Shown here: positions 23,780 through 31,403 of the stretch, piece after piece
Layout of the letters: each line of letters starts with the position of its first letter
Numbering within the stretch: the stretch's first letter is position 1
Assembly: GCA_020848905.1 (NCBI GenBank)
Contig: JADLHG010000009.1
Coordinates: 1 to 64,000 of the forward strand
Origin: Deltaproteobacteria bacterium
Lineage (GTDB): Bacteria > Myxococcota_A > Polyangia > GCA-2747355 > JADLHG01
Reading direction: 5' to 3'
DNA: 64,000 bases
Translations under genes and position numbers: made by a program
The notes under the pieces: model-generated
Told to the model about the DNA's origin: nothing
The model's database searches: none
The model's input: the letters and a program-made list of their open reading frames with translations, nothing else

Positions 23780-24415
23780 TCACCAGCGGAAGACGAAATC
23801 GCACACCGCGCCCCCCGTGGCGCGCGTCTGGGACCGTTCGAGCCGCACCACCGTCCGCTCGGGTTGAAAATAGACCACGTCCACTTCGCAGAAGAGGGGT
23901 GCCAGCTCGGGTTCGCCGACAGCCGCGAGCAGCTCCACGAAGCGACAGCGCGTCACGGTGAAGGCGACACTCCGATCGGTCGCGGCCGTGACCTCGCCCT
24001 CGGCGTTCGGAAAGCGCTCTCCGAGTTCGCCCATGAGCCGCGCCCTCTCGTCGACCGGCAGGCGATCGGCCGCGTGCAGGGCGGGGCCCGCCAGCAAGCG
24101 TTCGACGAAGACGAGGCCCCCGGCGAGCAGCACCTCGCGCGTGAGGGCCAGTGCACGCTCTCGCCCCACCCGCCGCCGAGTCGCGCGATAGAGCAGGACG
24201 GCGCCCCCGGCCTGTCGCCGCGTCCCGAGCTCGCGGGGGTCCGTCGCCGGCCCGAGGTGCGAGAAGGGCTCGCCACGCACGAGCGCCAGGAGCGCTTCGC
24301 CCAGCACCGCTCCCGCCTGGAGCGTGCCGAGTTCGCGACGCAGAGCCACGAGCGCGCGCCGAGCGCCCGCCCGTTCGGCAGCCTGGACCGCGGCGCGGAG
24401 GTCAGGGCCCGGCAC
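23780..24415 (-). CDS. L-2-amino-thiazoline-4-carboxylic acid hydrolase-like protein
   Basis: 211 residues, no signal. The C-terminal half carries the pattern of the ATC_hydrolase family (PF14196): PLFCEVDVVYF, then ERTVVRLERSQTRATGGAVCDFVF, with the conserved Cys of the GxxxCDF motif. Family members open the thiazoline ring in cysteine synthesis or act in other hydrolyses; the real substrate here is unknown. GTG start at 24415. The gene begins 28 bases after the M23 peptidase gene on the same strand and may be co-transcribed with it. Confidence 0.65.
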   Translation of the reverse strand: MPGPDLRAAVQAAERAGARRALVALRRELGTLQAGAVLGEALLALVRGEPFSHLGPATDPRELGTRRQAGGAVLLYRATRRRVGRERALALTREVLLAGGLVFVERLLAGPALHAADRLPVDERARLMGELGERFPNAEGEVTAATDRSVAFTVTRCRFVELLAAVGEPELAPLFCEVDVVYFQPERTVVRLERSQTRATGGAVCDFVFRW

Positions 24416-24443
24416 GAAATGACCTGCTCACCGCGACGGGCCC

Positions 24444-26357
24444 TCAACGTCCGCCGCGGACGCGACGGAGGTGCACCCAAAGGAGCGCGACGAGGAGCAG
24501 CACGAATACCGAGCCCTGCGGAGCCGACGGGACCTGGTTGCAGCCGCCGGCCATGCGACCCTCGGTCGAGGCTCGCTGCGCCGGCGGCAGCTCGGCGTAC
24601 GGGTCGCCGTCGAGGCTCGAAGGTGGCGGTGGAACGTCCGAGCTCGGACCTGCCGTCCCGCTCGGCGGAGGACTCGACGGCGGAGTCTTCGGCCGCGTCT
24701 TCGACGCACACACGTCGTCCTCGTCCCGCTGGCCGTCGCAGTCGTTGTCCAGGCCGTCGCAGACCTCGGGCTTGGGCTGACAGGTCGGCGTCGTCCCGCC
24801 GCCACCGCCACCGCCACCGCCACCGCCACCGCCACCGCCGCCACCACCACCGCCGCCGCCACCGCCACCGCCCGTCGCGCACTGCGTGGGCGGATCGCCG
24901 CCGGCCTGGCTGACCCAGAGCGTCTCCGAGACGACGTTGTTGCAAGCGCCAGCGAAGGGATCCACAGCGGGCGCTGCCGCGGTCGGCCGCACCTCGAAGT
25001 GGACGTGGTCGCCGGTCGTGGAGCCCGTCACCCCCACCTTGCCAAGCAAGTCTCCACAGGCCACGGTCTGGCCGTTGCGCGCCGAGACGGAGCTCATGTG
25101 GGCGTAGATCGAGACCACGCCCCCCGCGTGCGTCACGCGCACGTGATTGCCGAAACCACTGCCGCAGCTCGCATCGTAGTCGGTGCAGCCCGTGACCACC
25201 GACGAGACCTGGCCCGCCGCGCTGGCGTAGATGGGTGTCCCCGTGTCCACGTCGAAGTCCGTCCCGCGATGCGCCGAGCGGCAGCCGCTGCCGCAGTCGC
25301 ACGAGTAGCGGAGGTTGCCCGTGTTTCCCCCGCCGGCGTCGTGCGAGAACCAGGAACTGATCGACCCACCGCTCACCGGCCGCCGGAAACGCGGATAGGC
25401 CGTCGCGGCCCGCAGCCCGAGGTCGAGCACCGGAGGCGTGTAGATGGGAAGGTGGCCGAGCTGCGCCGCGTCGACCTGCACGAGCTGCGGCCGGAGCCCG
25501 TCGTCGAGCAGGAGGAGCCCCTGCGAGGCCTCCGCATCCACGAGCGCGCCGCGCAGGACCTCGCGCCGCGAGGGGTCGGCGAGCGCCACGGCGTGCACCC
25601 GCGCGTCGCGCTCGGGTCCCTCGTCGGAGAGGACGAGCACGTCGCCGCGCAGCCAGGTGGGCGGGGCATGAACCCGTGCGAGGTCGGCGGGCAACGTCAC
25701 GCGCAGGGCTCGTCCGTCCGCGACCGAGACGCGGTACAGCGCCCCGTCCGCGAGCGCCAGGAGCTCCTGCCCCGACGGGGACCAGACCGGCTCGCGAAGC
25801 AGCGTCGGCTCGTCGCGCCGAGCGAGAGGCAGCACCCGCGCGTTCTGTGAAACGAGGTCGAGGAGCACGAGGACCAGCGCTCCCGCTTCGCCGCGCGTCC
25901 AGAGCGCGGCGCGCGTGCCGGACGCGCCTAGCGCGAGGCTACGCGCTCCGGCGTAGACCACGCGTTCCCGCCCCCGGGCGTCGATGAGTCGCACGCGTTC
26001 GTCGGTGCCGAGCGCCACCACGCGCCCGTCCGCGAGCAGGTCCGCGGTGAGCACCCCGTCGAGGAGCTTGCGTGCGCGGCCGTCGGAGAGCAGCCAGAGC
26101 GAGCTCCCCCCGTGGTGGCCGTCGATCGCCGAGAAGAGCACGCGCTCGCCGCGCTGACGGAATACCTCGGCCGGCGCGGGCACGCCCGGTAGCGACGCGA
26201 CCGGAACCCCGTGGCCGCCGCGCGCCAGCAGCGCCCGGCCCGCGAGGAGCACCACCGAGGGCGGAGCGCCCTGCCCTTGCCCGGCGGCTCCCGTTGGACG
26301 CGTTGCGGCAAGACCGGAAAGAAGAGCCAAGAGGAGTCCGCGACGACGGCAACGCAC
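24444..26357 (-). CDS. M23 metallopeptidase with propeller, poly-Gly tract and MYXO-CTERM-like tail
   Basis: 637 residues. After a signal peptide, residues about 30-320 look like a TolB/YVTN-type beta-propeller (PVWSPSGQELLALADGALYRV). A LytM/M23 domain follows, with zinc ligands in HRGTDFD and HVHFEV and the middle helix YAHMSSVS. It would cut peptide bridges of peptidoglycan. A run of 26 Gly links it to a MopE-like motif (CDGLDNDCDGQRDED). The end is GGC, a hydrophobic helix (SVFVLLLVALLWVHL) and RRVRGGR, a MYXO-CTERM-like sorting tail. GTG start. Confidence 0.85.
   Translation of the reverse strand: MRCRRRGLLLALLSGLAATRPTGAAGQGQGAPPSVVLLAGRALLARGGHGVPVASLPGVPAPAEVFRQRGERVLFSAIDGHHGGSSLWLLSDGRARKLLDGVLTADLLADGRVVALGTDERVRLIDARGRERVVYAGARSLALGASGTRAALWTRGEAGALVLVLLDLVSQNARVLPLARRDEPTLLREPVWSPSGQELLALADGALYRVSVADGRALRVTLPADLARVHAPPTWLRGDVLVLSDEGPERDARVHAVALADPSRREVLRGALVDAEASQGLLLLDDGLRPQLVQVDAAQLGHLPIYTPPVLDLGLRAATAYPRFRRPVSGGSISSWFSHDAGGGNTGNLRYSCDCGSGCRSAHRGTDFDVDTGTPIYASAAGQVSSVVTGCTDYDASCGSGFGNHVRVTHAGGVVSIYAHMSSVSARNGQTVACGDLLGKVGVTGSTTGDHVHFEVRPTAAAPAVDPFAGACNNVVSETLWVSQAGGDPPTQCATGGGGGGGGGGGGGGGGGGGGGGGGGGTTPTCQPKPEVCDGLDNDCDGQRDEDDVCASKTRPKTPPSSPPPSGTAGPSSDVPPPPSSLDGDPYAELPPAQRASTEGRMAGGCNQVPSAPQGSVFVLLLVALLWVHLRRVRGGR
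24795..24872. repeat. GGN microsatellite encoding 26 glycines
   Basis: A 78-base run of GGC/GGT/GGG codons on the minus strand, within the M23 peptidase gene. As a triplet repeat it can change length without shifting the frame, so it would alter the linker between catalytic domain and anchor. Confidence 0.9.
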
Positions 26358-26536
26358 GAGCGGTGAAGGATGCAGGGGTCGGGCCAGGGACCACGGGAGT
26401 TGCCCGCACGCCGGATCCAGTAGTTAGCCGCAGTCGGCCGGAACCCGGGACCCGTGTGGGGACGCTCGACCCGGGACGGGTAGGTATTGCCGCCCCGAGG
26501 CCGCCTATTGCGCGAACACGGCCGGCTCGCCGCCTA
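26358..26536. other. Intergenic region, short local repeats only
   Basis: About 180 bases between two leftward genes. CCCGGGAC occurs three times nearby, and GCCGCCTATT twice (around 26500-26538, the second copy carrying the stop of the next gene). No gene or clear promoter is seen. Confidence 0.3.
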
Positions 26537-26965
26537 TTACCGCAGCAACCTCTGGTGCTCGACCATCAAACAAAGGTCCTGCACCGCCACCAGCCCGGCC
26601 GCGCGCGCACGCCGCATTGCGGCATCGTCGGCGACCCCGAGCTGCAGCCAGACCGCCCGGGCCCCCGCAGCGATGGCCTGGTCCACGACGGCCCCCGCCT
26701 CCTCGGAACGGCGGAAGACGTTCACCAGCTCGAGCGGACCGGGGACCTCGGCGAGGGCGGCATAGCAGCGCAAGCCCTGCCACTCGGCGAGCGTCGGGTT
26801 CACGGGCAGGATCTCGTAGCCCCGCCGGCGGAGGTAGTCGGGGACGTAGCAGCCGGCGCGCTCCTCGCGCGCAGAGATCCCCACCACCGCGATGCGACGC
26901 GTCTGCCGCAGGAGCTCCCGCAGCGTCTCGTCGTCGGGATTGCGAGCTGCGCCCTGGTCCATCAT
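26537..26965 (-). CDS. CoA-binding protein (YccU-like)
   Basis: 142 residues, a single Rossmann-like CoA-binding domain (PF13380). The signature RIAVVGISAREERAGCYVPDYL followed by GYEILPVNP is characteristic, as is VWLQLGVADDAAMRRARAAG near the C-terminus. The family's role is poorly defined; it is thought to bind CoA or acyl-CoA as a small stand-alone sensor. The ATG at 26965 overlaps the stop of the upstream esterase gene (TGATG), so the two are translated together despite acting in different compartments. Confidence 0.85.
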   Translation of the reverse strand: MMDQGAARNPDDETLRELLRQTRRIAVVGISAREERAGCYVPDYLRRRGYEILPVNPTLAEWQGLRCYAALAEVPGPLELVNVFRRSEEAGAVVDQAIAAGARAVWLQLGVADDAAMRRARAAGLVAVQDLCLMVEHQRLLR

Positions 26966-27939
26966 CACAGTTTGGGGTGGGCCTTCAGCCATTGCCACGT
27001 GCGCTCGCCGAACTGGCTCGTCAGGAGCGGCGTGTGAAGTCCGCCCACGATCGTCCAGAGCTCCACGTCGAGGCCCTTCGAGCAGGCGTGCCGCGCCACC
27101 ATCGTCTCGCTGCCCGCGAGCGAAGAGTCGAGATCCAGGGTCTCGCCCGTCGGCGTCAGGTCCGGCCCACACCCGTTCAGCGCGGCCCAGCGCGCTACCG
27201 TGGTCTTGGCGCCGGGATAGGGCCCCTTGCCCTTGCCGACCACCCCGCTGCCGCCTTCGAAGCGCACGACGTCATCCTTGTCGCCGTGAGCTTGCACGAC
27301 GCTCACCTTGTCCGTGGGCTGACAATCGGCGCTCTTGTCGGCCAGCGCGCCCGCGAGAGAGACGATCGCCGCAAAGGTCCCCGCGCGATCGCACGCCAGT
27401 CGGTGGGCCATGTAGCCGCCATTCGAGTGCCCGATGGCGTAGACCCGCTTCGCGTCCACGGTGTAGTGCCGGCTCACCTCGGCCACGAGCCCGGTGAGAT
27501 AGGCCACGTCGTCCACGTTCTGGCCGTCGAAGTTGCAGCAAGCGTCGGTGGCGTTCCAGAAGAGCTTCTTCGACGAGTCCTCGGTGCCGTCGGGGGCCAG
27601 CACGAGGACGCGCTCGCGCTTCGGCAGGTCCCGGTATCCGAAGAAGGTGGCTTGAATGAACCCGGTCGCGCCGTAGCCGTGCAAGACGAGCACGAGCGGC
27701 GTCGGCACCTTCGGGTCGTAGTTCGCGGGGACCTCGAGCCTCACTGGGCGCGCCCCGCCAAAGGTCACCGGACGGCTCGCCGCGTCGGCCGGGCGAGCGT
27801 CTACCGCCCCCGCCTCGCGCAGGACCGACGCCTCGCCCGCCACACCGGCGTCGCCGCCGCCGCTGCTCGAGGTACATCCGCCCAGGAGAACGATCACCGC
27901 CGTCACGCGCGCCGGGAACGACCTGCTCGTGTGTCTCAT
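26965..27939 (-). CDS. Esterase lipoprotein of the PHB-depolymerase/feruloyl-esterase type
   Basis: 324 residues. Lipobox LLGGC (Cys22), a short Asp/Ala-rich linker, then an alpha/beta hydrolase with LVLHGYGATG as oxyanion region, nucleophile Ser172 in GHSNGG, Asp near 222 in HGDKDDVV and His302 in GGLHTP. It most resembles LpqC/poly(3-hydroxybutyrate) depolymerase-like enzymes that hydrolyse polyester or feruloyl/acetyl ester bonds outside the cell. The start at 27939 gives a clean signal peptide. It ends overlapping the CoA-binding gene. Confidence 0.85.
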   Translation of the reverse strand: MRHTSRSFPARVTAVIVLLGGCTSSSGGGDAGVAGEASVLREAGAVDARPADAASRPVTFGGARPVRLEVPANYDPKVPTPLVLVLHGYGATGFIQATFFGYRDLPKRERVLVLAPDGTEDSSKKLFWNATDACCNFDGQNVDDVAYLTGLVAEVSRHYTVDAKRVYAIGHSNGGYMAHRLACDRAGTFAAIVSLAGALADKSADCQPTDKVSVVQAHGDKDDVVRFEGGSGVVGKGKGPYPGAKTTVARWAALNGCGPDLTPTGETLDLDSSLAGSETMVARHACSKGLDVELWTIVGGLHTPLLTSQFGERTWQWLKAHPKL

Positions 27940-28032
27940 CGTGTCGCGGATGCTAGAGTGGGCGTCCGGGGGACACAAGCCAAAGGAACGCGACGGACGC
28001 CCGCAGCGGAGCAGGAACTCCCGGTGGGAGGA

Positions 28033-28770
28033 TCACGCCTGCGGGAGCGCAGCGGCGGCCCCGTCGGAACCGAGTTCTCGCCGGGCCAGCTCGAGCTGCC
28101 AGCGCGCCTCGTCGGGGTACCCGAGCTCGAGGAGGAGCTGCGCCAGCTCGGGGCGCAGCGGACCGCACGGCTGATCGGGCAGGGCCGCCGCCACGGCCGC
28201 GCGCAGGAACCGATCCGCCTCGCTGCGATCCCCGCCGCGCGCGAGAATCAACCGCGCCGCCCGCAGGGGCGCCTGCACGGTCCCCGCTTGCATGCTCGCG
28301 GCCTGCCGGAAGTAGTGTTCGGCGCGCGCCGCCTCTCCCGCCGCGAGCAAGGCCTCCGCGGCCGGGAGGAGGTAGGCCGGCCTCACCTTCGGGGGCGCGT
28401 CCTCGGCCGCCTCGCGCAGCGCCGTCGCGGCTGCTTCTTTCTGCCCGAGCCGCTGGTGAATGAGCCCGAGCTTGGCGAGCAGCTCGTGCTTGGGCGCCAG
28501 CAGTCGGAGGAGGCGCTGCGCCTGATAGAAGGGCAGCAGCGTGCCCGCGTCCCCCGACTGCAGTCGCGCCGTCAGGGCCTGGTTGAAGGCGCGCATCCGG
28601 CTCGCCGCCAGCGCGCGCAAGGCGCCCTCGATCGCCACGAGAGGCAAGACGAAGAGCACGATGGCGGGCAGTCGGGGCAGCGCCGCCTGTTGGGCCGCGT
28701 AGTAGGCCAGCCCCACGTAGAGCAGCAGGGCGAGCCGCTTGGGCCAGAAGTAGAAGCGCGGGCCGTCCAC
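28033..28770 (-). CDS. Membrane-anchored TPR-like protein
   Basis: 245 residues from a GTG two bases after the preceding stop. The N-terminus holds two hydrophobic segments (RLALLLYVGLAYYAAQQ and AIVLFVLPLVAIEGALRAL). The remainder is helical with TPR-like pairs (LLAKLGLIHQRLGQKEAAAT, AEALLAAGEAARAEHYFRQA). Function unknown; a scaffold facing the cytoplasm is likely. Co-transcribed with the small DUF5818-like gene upstream. Confidence 0.65.
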   Translation of the reverse strand: MDGPRFYFWPKRLALLLYVGLAYYAAQQAALPRLPAIVLFVLPLVAIEGALRALAASRMRAFNQALTARLQSGDAGTLLPFYQAQRLLRLLAPKHELLAKLGLIHQRLGQKEAAATALREAAEDAPPKVRPAYLLPAAEALLAAGEAARAEHYFRQAASMQAGTVQAPLRAARLILARGGDRSEADRFLRAAVAAALPDQPCGPLRPELAQLLLELGYPDEARWQLELARRELGSDGAAAALPQA

Positions 28771-28772
28771 CC

Positions 28773-29003
28773 TCAGTCCTTCGCCCCGAGCACCTGATAG
28801 CTCTGGACCTCGAGGATCTCGCCCACCATGGCGATCCCCATCTGCTCGGCGGCGAGGCGCCCCTTCACCTCGGCCCGCACGCCGTCGCGCAGCAGGTCCT
28901 TGCCCCCGCCCTTGAGCTGGTAGACCACCCCCTGCTCGGAGATCAGCGTCCAGGCGCCGCCGCCGAGGTCGTTTCGTCGCACGGTACCGCGGAACGTGCT
29001 CAT
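28773..29003 (-). CDS. Small beta-barrel protein resembling DUF5818
   Basis: 76 residues, cytoplasmic. The pattern GAWTLISEQGVVYQLKGG, RAEVKGRL and VGEILEVQSYQVL is that of a small OB-like barrel and resembles DUF5818. AAGGAGG lies about six bases before the ATG, a strong ribosome site. It is the first gene of a pair with the TPR-like gene, two bases apart. No function is known. Confidence 0.6.
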   Translation of the reverse strand: MSTFRGTVRRNDLGGGAWTLISEQGVVYQLKGGGKDLLRDGVRAEVKGRLAAEQMGIAMVGEILEVQSYQVLGAKD

Positions 29004-29185
29004 CGCTCCTCCTTGGCGACCGTCGAGCCGCCCTCTGTAATGGTACCGCGGAACCCGTGGAAGACGACCCGGCCCGCCTCCGCTCTGGGCCGTTCTTTCG
29101 TTCGACAACCGCGCGCCCTCCCCGGTTCCCGGCGAAGTGCGCGGGCCATCCTGGACCCCCGGAGGGTCCGTGATATGGTGCGCCC
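29004..29185. other. Divergent promoter region
   Basis: About 180 bases between the leftward small-barrel gene and the rightward cyclophilin fusion. GGTACCGCGGAAC occurs at about 28983-28995 (inside the barrel gene) and again at 29041-29053 in this region, a 13-base direct repeat. No clear promoter could be fixed. Confidence 0.35.
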
Positions 29186-31366
29186 GTGTGCGCCAGTCCA
29201 CGGACATCTTTGTGTTTCGTAGCCATCCTCGCCACGACGCTTCTCGGCGCGGCGTGCCGCTGTAGCCGCGCTCCGGGGACCCAGGCTGCCGCGGCGCTCA
29301 AAGATCCCGCGCGAGCCCGCGCAGCGCTCGAGGAGCTCGAGTGGCGTCGCCAGGACCCCGACGGCCTCGCCACCGCGCTCTTCGAGCACGCCGACCCGAC
29401 CGTGCGTGCGCGCGCAGTCCTCGCGGCCGGTCGTGCCGGCCTGCTCGCCTCTCTGCCCGGGCTGCTGAAGCGCCTCGCCGAGGACTCCGCTCCGACGGTG
29501 CGCGCCGACTCGGCCTTCGCGCTGCGGCTGCTCGTGCTCGACCCTCCGACCGCGGCCGCCGACCCCGCCCTCGCCCATTCGGTGAACCGGGCCCTCCTCG
29601 CGCGCCTGCTCGCCGAGAAGGACCCGCGCGCGCGCGACGCAGTGATCCTGTCCCTCGGCTGGGTGGGCGACGCCGAGGCCGCGGTTCGCCTCGGGCGCGA
29701 GCTCGCCACGAGCGAGGCGGCCCTCGTGGCGTGGGGGATCCTCGGCCAGCGCAAGGTCCTCGATCTGCGCCTCGCCGGACCGCTGCTCGCGGTGCTCGAG
29801 CGCGGCACGGCAACACAGCGCCAGCTCGCCGCCTGGGCGCTCTCGCGCATCTCGGGCCCGGCGGGCACGGCCGTCGTGGCAGCGCTCATGCGCGCGGGCG
29901 AGAGCCCCGACCCCGTGCTGCGCCAGTGGGCCACCCGCTCCGTCGGCCAGAAGGGGGGCCCGGGGACCATCCCGTGGCTCGTCAAGCGCCTCGGCGACCC
30001 CGATCCGCTCGTGCAGGGAGAAGCGGCCCGCGCCCTCGGCCAGACCGGTCCGCGCGGCGCAAACCGCCTCGTGGAGGGCGTCCGCGCCATCTGGGAGGTG
30101 GTCTCGAGCGGCCACTTTCGCCTCACCGGGCCGCGCCTCGGGACGCTCCTCTCCGCGCTCGAAGCGCTGCGCCCCCACGCCGAGCGCCACGAGGTGCAGC
30201 AGCTTACGAAGGAGCTGCTCGAAAGCGCCGACGCGTCGCAGTCCTCGGTGAAGTACACCCCGATCGAAGCGCACGCGGTGGACCTGACCCACTGCGCGGC
30301 GGCGTATCTCTGGGACCTCGCGGCCGGGCGCCCCGAGGAGACCCCAACCTGCGGCACGGCGCGCGCGGCGTCCCTCTCCGCCACGTACCGGCGCATGCTC
30401 GTGGCGCGGCTCATCGGCGCGCTCAAGCGCGACGCCCCCTACAAGGTCACCTTGCTCCGGCGCTACCTGCACGACGCCGACCCCGCCGTGCGCACCGCCG
30501 CGGTCGAGGCCCTGGCGAGCGCCGAGCTGCCTGCCTCGCGCGTGGCCTACGAAGAGGCCCTGCGCGACGCGGACGCCGCCGTCGTGGCCCAGGCCGCGAC
30601 CTCGCTGCGCCGCGACCCGGGACGCGCCACGCGCGAAGCGCCGCTCCTCGAGCAGCTCGTGGCGCGGCTCGATCGCCTGGAGGCGGTTCGCGAGCCCGAA
30701 GCGGCCTGCGCCATCGTCGAGACGCTCGCCGCGCTCAAGGTCCGGAGCGCCACCTCCACGCTGCAGCGGCTGCGCCAGAGCCCGTCGTGGGCCGTGCGCT
30801 CCTGCAGCGCCCAGGCGCTGGTCGCCCTCACGGGGCAGCCCGCTCCCGCCGCGACGCCCCTCTCCGGCGGGCTTCCCCCGCTCCGCTGGGCCGAGGGCCG
30901 GCCTCTCCCTCGCCGCGCCGTGCTGGTCCTCGCCAAGGGCGAGCTCCACCTCGAGCTCTACCCGGACCGCGCCCCCGCCACCGTGGCCAACTTCGCGCGC
31001 CTCGCGCAGCGCGGCTTCTATCGACGCACCCCCTTTCACCGCATCGTGCCCGGCTTCGTGGCCCAAGGCGGCGACCCGCGCGGCGACGGCTGGGGCGGCC
31101 CCGGCCACACCACCCCCTGCGAGCTCTCCCCCGCACCGTTCGACCGAGGCTCTCTCGGCATGGCCCTCGCCGGACGCGACACCGCGGGGAGTCAGTTCTT
31201 CATCACGCTCGGCCGACACCCGCACCTCGACGGCCGCTACACGCTCTTCGGACGCGTGGTGCGCGGCCTCGACCTCGCCGAGCGCATCCAGCCCGGCGAA
31301 CCGATCCAGGACCTCTACATCCCCGCCGACGGCGCCGCGCCCGCCCCGCGTGACGGCGCGCATTGA
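29186..31366 (+). CDS. HEAT-repeat/cyclophilin fusion lipoprotein
   Basis: 726 residues from GTG. The signal VAILATTLLGAAC carries a lipobox. Residues about 40-570 are HEAT repeats (DPTVRARAVLAAGRAGLLAS, DPLVQGEAARALGQTGPRGA). Residues about 590-715 are a complete cyclophilin peptidyl-prolyl isomerase domain with active-site Arg in FHRIVPGF, Gln in VAQGGDP and Phe in GSQFFITLG, so it should be active. The fusion suggests a periplasmic foldase with a large client-docking arm. It is followed after 37 bases by a beta-propeller protein gene on the same strand. Confidence 0.88.
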   Translation: MCASPRTSLCFVAILATTLLGAACRCSRAPGTQAAAALKDPARARAALEELEWRRQDPDGLATALFEHADPTVRARAVLAAGRAGLLASLPGLLKRLAEDSAPTVRADSAFALRLLVLDPPTAAADPALAHSVNRALLARLLAEKDPRARDAVILSLGWVGDAEAAVRLGRELATSEAALVAWGILGQRKVLDLRLAGPLLAVLERGTATQRQLAAWALSRISGPAGTAVVAALMRAGESPDPVLRQWATRSVGQKGGPGTIPWLVKRLGDPDPLVQGEAARALGQTGPRGANRLVEGVRAIWEVVSSGHFRLTGPRLGTLLSALEALRPHAERHEVQQLTKELLESADASQSSVKYTPIEAHAVDLTHCAAAYLWDLAAGRPEETPTCGTARAASLSATYRRMLVARLIGALKRDAPYKVTLLRRYLHDADPAVRTAAVEALASAELPASRVAYEEALRDADAAVVAQAATSLRRDPGRATREAPLLEQLVARLDRLEAVREPEAACAIVETLAALKVRSATSTLQRLRQSPSWAVRSCSAQALVALTGQPAPAATPLSGGLPPLRWAEGRPLPRRAVLVLAKGELHLELYPDRAPATVANFARLAQRGFYRRTPFHRIVPGFVAQGGDPRGDGWGGPGHTTPCELSPAPFDRGSLGMALAGRDTAGSQFFITLGRHPHLDGRYTLFGRVVRGLDLAERIQPGEPIQDLYIPADGAAPAPRDGAH

Positions 31367-31403
31367 CCGGGCCCCGGCGGGGAGCGCAAGCTCGGTGGGC
31401 GTG

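Noticed and set aside
24795-24872. Gly tract as an on/off phase-variation switch
   Set aside because: The repeat unit is a triplet, so slippage keeps the frame; only linker length can vary.
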